A stretch of DNA of 64,000 nt, taken from NCBI RefSeq assembly GCF_017573505.1, contig NZ_JAGEOJ010000016.1:186001-250000 (forward strand). The letters are read 5' to 3'. Positions 60,378 through 64,000 of the stretch are shown piece after piece. Both the position numbers and the translations under genes were made by a program. Source of the stretch: Actinomadura barringtoniae (GTDB lineage: Bacteria > Actinomycetota > Actinomycetes > Streptosporangiales > Streptosporangiaceae). Each line of letters starts with the position of its first letter. Position 1 is the stretch's first letter. Under the pieces are notes generated by a model that saw only the letters and a list, made by a program, of their open reading frames with translations, was not told where the DNA came from and did no database searches.

Positions 60378-61370
60378 GTGAATCGCCGTGGCAACGGACT
60401 GTCAGCGGACACCTACGCACCGCTGGTCGACCTGGCCCCGCATCTGGCGGACGCCATGCTGACGGCGCTGCGCGAGGCGGGGGTGGCGGCCTATGCCGCG
60501 CCGCCGGTCGACCCTGCCGACCTGGCCGGGCTCGCGGGTCTCGCCGACCTGGCGGGCGAGGCCGAACGGGCCGCCGACGACGCCCTCGACCGCCTGTACG
60601 TCGACGTCGACATGAAGCCGACCGCCGAGACCATCCTGCAGGTCCAGCTGACCCGCCTGCGCGACCCCGAGGGCGCCGCCGACGGCGGCCTGGAGGGGCT
60701 CGAAGGCCTGGAGGGGCTGGAGGGCCTGGCCGACCTGGAGCGCCTCGACGGCCTGGACGCCCTCGACTCGGCGCCCGCCGACCGCCCGGCCGACGACTCG
60801 CGCGGCGACGACCTGCGCAAGGACGACCCGCTCGGCGACGAGGACACCCTGGACCCCGCCAAGGACGAGCCGTCGGCGACCGGCAAGGGCGGCGCGCCCG
60901 CCGGCACCGCCGAACGCGACGAGGACGCCATCTGGGCCGAGATCGTCGCCGGCTTCGACGCCAGCCCCGAGGAGGGCGAGCGCGTCCCCTGGCCCGACCA
61001 GGAGAACATCCGGGAAGAAGAGGAAGAGGAGCCGGACGAGGGCGACGACCGCACCGGCCGCCTCCCCCGCGCCCGCGTGATCAAGCCGGTCGACGAGGAA
61101 GAGGAGTCCGACTTCCCCGAGACCGACGACGACGGCCACTACGTACCGCCGCATCCCCCGCCGCTGCCCGCCGCCGACCCGCTCACCAAGGGCGCCTGGA
61201 TCGCCCTCGTCGGCGGCCCGGTCTATCTGCTCGCCACGGTGGTCCTCGGCTGGGACGTGCCCGGCTGGGCCGCCTTCCTGGCGGTCGCCGCCTTCATCGG
61301 CGGCTTCGTCACCCTCGTCCTCCGCATGGGCGACGACCCCCGCGACGGCGACGACGGAGCGGTCGTCTGA
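60378..61370 (+). CDS. Acidic protein with Gly-Leu-Glu repeats and two C-terminal membrane helices
   Basis: 330 residues. An N-terminal helical part (DTYAPLVDLAPHLADAMLTA), then GLEGLEGLEGLEGLADLERLD as collagen-like G-L-E steps, a long Asp/Glu-rich disordered middle (EEEEEEPDEGDD) and two membrane helices at the end (WIALVGGPVYLLATVVLGW and WAAFLAVAAFIGGFVTLVL). The C-terminal part resembles a small family encoded near macS in Streptomyces (recalled). GTG start with AAGGAG. Function unknown. Confidence 0.72.
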   Translation: MNRRGNGLSADTYAPLVDLAPHLADAMLTALREAGVAAYAAPPVDPADLAGLAGLADLAGEAERAADDALDRLYVDVDMKPTAETILQVQLTRLRDPEGAADGGLEGLEGLEGLEGLADLERLDGLDALDSAPADRPADDSRGDDLRKDDPLGDEDTLDPAKDEPSATGKGGAPAGTAERDEDAIWAEIVAGFDASPEEGERVPWPDQENIREEEEEEPDEGDDRTGRLPRARVIKPVDEEEESDFPETDDDGHYVPPHPPPLPAADPLTKGAWIALVGGPVYLLATVVLGWDVPGWAAFLAVAAFIGGFVTLVLRMGDDPRDGDDGAVV

Positions 61371-61373
61371 ACA

Positions 61374-61436
61374 CGCCGATCTTGCTCTGAGCGCCCTCCC
61401 AGGCACCGAAGAGGGGCGCTGAGAGCAAGATCGGCG
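61374..61436. terminator. Very long bidirectional terminator
   Basis: 23-bp inverted repeat (61374-61396 / 61414-61436) with a single mismatch and a 17-base loop, then TTTTT. It lies between the converging acidic-protein and exo/endonuclease-family genes and has U tracts in the plus direction. The strongest terminator in the window. Confidence 0.93.
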
Positions 61437-61448
61437 TTTTTGGTGGGG

Positions 61449-62162
61449 CTAGGGCAGGCGGATCTCGGCCAGGACGGGGCGGTGGTCGGTCGCCAGGGGG
61501 TAGTCGGCGACCTCTACGCCCTCGACCGGGACGCCGCAGCCGATGATCTCGATCTCACGGTCGGCGAACACGCCGTCGATGCGGCGCTGCGGGTCGGCCG
61601 CCGAGAAGGTCAGCGGCTCCCCCGCCGGCGCGACGGCGTGCGCGTCCTGGAATCCGGTCTGGAGCATCTCCCAGCAGTCGCCGCCCGGCTCCTCGTTGAT
61701 GTCCCCGGTCAGCACGACCGGCGCCTCGAAGCGGTGCCGGGCCCGGTTGAGGCGGGCGATCAGCTCGGCGGTGTGCGCGCGGCGCGGCTCGTCCTTCAGG
61801 TCCAGGTGGGTGCTGGCCGCGATCATCCGGGCCGTACGGCCTGACTCGGTGACCTCCAGCGCCGCGATGGCCAGGGCCCGGCGGTGCAGCTCCGGGACCC
61901 TGGTCAGCAGGTGGAACTCCCTGCCGACGCGGCGCATGCGCGGGCCGGTCATGACGGCCAGCCCGCAGGCACGCCTCCCCGCCGCGACCTTCAGGCCGCA
62001 GGCGCGGGCCAGTTGCCACCGCTGCCAGCGCCACCACATGAAGCGGGGCACTTCCTGGAAGCAGACCACATCCGGCTTCAGGGCCCGTACGACCCGCGCC
62101 ACGGCCACCGGGTCGTCCCGCAACGACCGGATGTTGTAGCTGAGCACCCGCACCGTCGGCAT
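61449..62162 (-). CDS. Endonuclease/exonuclease/phosphatase-family hydrolase
   Basis: 237 residues. Starts MPTVRVLSYNIRSLRDDP, with the active-site Glu in VVCFQEVPRF, STHLDLKDEPRRAHT, LTGDINEEPG and the final LATDHRPVLAEI (Asp-His). These are all the DNase I-like metal-site motifs. No signal peptide. Could act on DNA, a phospholipid or an inositol phosphate; not decidable from sequence. Confidence 0.88.
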   Translation of the reverse strand: MPTVRVLSYNIRSLRDDPVAVARVVRALKPDVVCFQEVPRFMWWRWQRWQLARACGLKVAAGRRACGLAVMTGPRMRRVGREFHLLTRVPELHRRALAIAALEVTESGRTARMIAASTHLDLKDEPRRAHTAELIARLNRARHRFEAPVVLTGDINEEPGGDCWEMLQTGFQDAHAVAPAGEPLTFSAADPQRRIDGVFADREIEIIGCGVPVEGVEVADYPLATDHRPVLAEIRLP

Positions 62163-62229
62163 GCCGTCCACCCCCTTGCCCCTACTCTCCCCGGCCTGAG
62201 CCAATCAGGCGCCGGGATAGGGCAAAGGC

Positions 62230-63174
62230 TCAGATACGGGCCAGGTCCGCCGCGCCGACGACGCCGGCGTTCGAGCCCAGCTCGGCGATCCTGATGTCGG
62301 CCTGCGGACGGTGACCGCGACCGGTCAGGGCCTCGGCGAACGCGGTGCGGACCGGGTCGAGCAGCAGGTCGCCCGCGTCCGACAGGCCGCCGCCGATAAT
62401 GAACGCGCCGGGGTCCAGGATCGCGGCCATGTCGGCCAGGCCCTGGCCGGTCCACTGGGCGATCGTGCGGAAGCACTCCAGCGCCGCGGAGTCGCCCTCG
62501 CGGGCGGCCTGGGTGACCTCGGGGCCGCTGATGCCCTCCGGCGAGCCGTCGCCGAGCTCCAGCAGCCGTCCCGCCAGCGCCGGGGACACCCGGGCCAGGT
62601 CGCGGGCCTCGTGCACCAGGGCGTTCCCGCTGGCGTACTGCTCCCAGCAGCCGCGGTTGCCGCAGCCGCAGCGGCGGCCGTCGGGGACCACGCGGTAGTG
62701 GCCCGCCTCGGCGCCGATGCCGAACCGGCCCCGGTAGAGCTCGCCGTTGATGATGATCCCGCAGCCGATGCCGGTGCCGAGCGCGATGAGCACGATGAAG
62801 TCCTCGCCGCGGCCCGCGCCGAACCGCGCCTCGCCCCAGGCCGTGGCGTTGGCGTCGTTCTCCACCACCACGGGCAGGCCGACCTGCTCCTCGACCTTCT
62901 GCTTGATCGGCTCGTCCCGCCAGGCCAGGTTGGGCGCGAACAGCACGGTCGAACGGGTCTCGTCGACGAACCCGGCGCTGCCGAGCCCGACCGCCTTCAC
63001 GTCCTCGAACTTGCCCTTCAGCAGGTTGACGACCTCCGCGATGACCTCGGCGGTCTCCTTGGGGTTGGTGGAGGGCGTCGGCCGCCGCACCTGCTCCAGG
63101 ATCTCGCCCCGGTCGTCGACGACCCCCGCTGCGACCTTCGTACCGCCCACATCAACGCCGATGGTCAGGGCCAT
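62230..63174 (-). CDS. glkA: ROK-family glucokinase
   Basis: 314 residues. ATP motif TIGVDVGGTKVAAGVVD, substrate Asp in VVENDANATAWGE, GTGIGCGIIINGELYRG and the ROK zinc motif CGCGNRGCWEQYASG. Matches the actinobacterial GlkA type, which phosphorylates glucose and supports carbon catabolite control; the relative location after macS fits SCO2126 as recalled. ATG preceded by GAGGAGGAAG. Confidence 0.93.
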   Translation of the reverse strand: MALTIGVDVGGTKVAAGVVDDRGEILEQVRRPTPSTNPKETAEVIAEVVNLLKGKFEDVKAVGLGSAGFVDETRSTVLFAPNLAWRDEPIKQKVEEQVGLPVVVENDANATAWGEARFGAGRGEDFIVLIALGTGIGCGIIINGELYRGRFGIGAEAGHYRVVPDGRRCGCGNRGCWEQYASGNALVHEARDLARVSPALAGRLLELGDGSPEGISGPEVTQAAREGDSAALECFRTIAQWTGQGLADMAAILDPGAFIIGGGLSDAGDLLLDPVRTAFAEALTGRGHRPQADIRIAELGSNAGVVGAADLARI

Positions 63175-63220
63175 GTACGCTTCCTCCTCCTCGCGCGCCC
63201 CTGCGGAGCCCGTCGTGCAA

Positions 63221-63787
63221 CTACCCGATGTCGATGGGATCGTCCCCGACGGCGTCCGCCCAGACCGACGATCCGGACCGCCGGGCCCCGGGAGACCCTA
63301 CGGCCTCTTCGGACCGTTCCGAATCGCGCGCCGCGGCCTCTTCGGAGCCCGCGGTTCGCGACCTGGGCCGCTCGGGTTCCGGCCGGGGACCGCGGGTGCG
63401 GGTGCGATCGTAGGCCGAGACCACGTCCAGCGCAGCCGCGAAGAGCGACTGGCCGGCCTGCGTGACGTGCGTCCTGACGTCCGGTCCCGACTCGCGCGCG
63501 AGCGCGATGGCCCGGCAGATCGGGCAGTTGCGGCACTCGGGTGCGCCGGTCGCGATGTGCGGGTCCTCGGCCGTGGCCCGGCTCCACACGTCGTCGTCCC
63601 TGCCGCCCGAGCCCCGCTCACCGCCGCGTTCGCCGCCGCTGCCGCCGCGTTCGCCGCCGCCACCGGATTCACCGCCGGTGCCGCCGAACGCGCCGAGAGC
63701 GCCTTCACCGACCTCGCCGATCTTGCGCCGGAGCGCGTCGAACAGCTTGACCGCCTCGTCGAGGACGTCGCCTGGTTGCTCGTTCAT
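63221..63787 (-). CDS. DUF5304-type protein
   Basis: 188 residues. N-terminal helix (EAVKLFDALRRKIGEV), Gly/Glu/Ser-rich linker (about 38-70), then a core with CRNCPICRAIALARESGPDVRTH (Cys pair CxxCPxC, possibly metal- or redox-active) and a helix. The C-terminal ~60 residues are Arg/Glu/Ser-rich. I recognise the core as DUF5304, encoded near glkA in Streptomyces. Function unknown. Confidence 0.75.
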   Translation of the reverse strand: MNEQPGDVLDEAVKLFDALRRKIGEVGEGALGAFGGTGGESGGGGERGGSGGERGGERGSGGRDDDVWSRATAEDPHIATGAPECRNCPICRAIALARESGPDVRTHVTQAGQSLFAAALDVVSAYDRTRTRGPRPEPERPRSRTAGSEEAAARDSERSEEAVGSPGARRSGSSVWADAVGDDPIDIG

Positions 63788-63855
63788 GAGAACACTTTTC
63801 CATCTGTCGTCGGCGAGAAACCGTACCGTCCCTGCCCTGGTACCGAACGTATTGA

Positions 63856-64000
63856 TCAGCTCTCGACGTGTCGCTTCAGGCCCTTCAGGGCCGAGTCGAT
63901 GATGCGCTTCTCCGCCTTGCGCTTCACCATGCCGATCATGGGGACGCGGACGTCCACCGCCAGCTCGTAGGTGACCTCGGTGCCGCCGCCGGCCTCGGCC
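63856..64000 (-). CDS. C-terminal end of an SRPBCC-family protein (cut by the window edge)
   Basis: About 48 residues remain, with TEVTYELAVDVRVPMIGMVK, KRIIDSALKGLKRHVE at the end. The strand followed by a long C-terminal helix matches the end of polyketide-cyclase/dehydrase-type (SRPBCC) lipid-binding proteins, as encoded next to DUF5304 in relatives. The start lies outside the window. Confidence 0.72.
   Translation of the reverse strand, partial: AEAGGGTEVTYELAVDVRVPMIGMVKRKAEKRIIDSALKGLKRHVES

Overview
The window is high-GC actinobacterial chromosome. Several genes point to a morphologically complex actinomycete, probably of the order Streptosporangiales (Actinomadura / Thermomonospora type): bldD, the macR/macS two-component pair, a PASTA-domain Ser/Thr kinase, two ANTAR regulators, a bald-type secretome, and frequent GTG/TTG starts. 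I infer the family from gene content and recalled gene order, not from a search. There are no rRNA or tRNA genes, CRISPR arrays, complete insertion sequences or phage genes that I can see. Most of the window is core chromosome. Accessory or decayed spots lie near 12.6, 16-17, 46-51 and 53-58 kb.

1-6.6 kb: a minus-strand pyrimidine operon pyrR-pyrB-pyrC-carA-carB (carB runs off the left edge). Every junction overlaps by 1 or 4 bases, and a PyrR-type RNA hairpin sits just in front of the pyrR ribosome binding site. Divergently, bldD carries the full c-di-GMP-binding signature and a possible BldD box in its own promoter. 6.6-12.4 kb: an amidase coupled to a 14-TM-type MFS transporter, two overlapping GAF-ANTAR genes and a UPF0104 membrane protein. 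12.6-17.9 kb: a one-repeat OAA-type lectin, a HEPN protein (SAV_6107 type) behind a perfect LexA box, an L,D-transpeptidase lipoprotein, YbaK and ArsC-like proteins, and a pair of type-VII-substrate-like proteins.

17.8-43.6 kb: a conserved block of metF, polyprenyl diphosphate synthase, a GH3 glucosidase pair, a kinase, thiE, an Rv2175c-type DNA-binding protein, a TPP-riboswitch-led thiO-thiS-thiG operon, a MMPL transporter, a PASTA kinase, nfo, an acetate/pyruvate-type symporter with its own LytS/LytTR system, and a type I DAHP synthase gene. The last has a textbook aromatic leader peptide and attenuator. A second short Tyr-Trp leader precedes a DMT exporter. The order metF / idsA / Rv2175c / pknL / aroG recalls M. 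tuberculosis Rv2172c-Rv2178c. The later order pfkA / macR / macS / glkA recalls S. coelicolor SCO2119-SCO2126.

43.7-52.1 kb: thiI, small membrane proteins, two GNAT or methyltransferase genes, a doubly deleted MerR-glyoxalase remnant, a hydrolase, an unusual charged coiled-coil protein, a macro-domain protein and a phosphofructokinase whose key residues indicate pyrophosphate use. 52.2-54.9 kb: the most intriguing locus. It is a three-gene ATGA-coupled cassette encoding a TIGR04222-type membrane protein with a Gly/Ser/Cys tail of eight cysteines, a DUF692 (MNIO) iron enzyme and a probable partner protein. I read it as a peptide-modification system whose substrate may be the membrane-anchored Cys tail. 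55-64 kb: macR and macS are split by a scrambled FtsH-like AAA/lipoprotein cassette on the opposite strand. These are followed by plsC, an acidic membrane protein, a nuclease/phosphatase-family protein, a ROK glucokinase, DUF5304 and the end of an SRPBCC gene.
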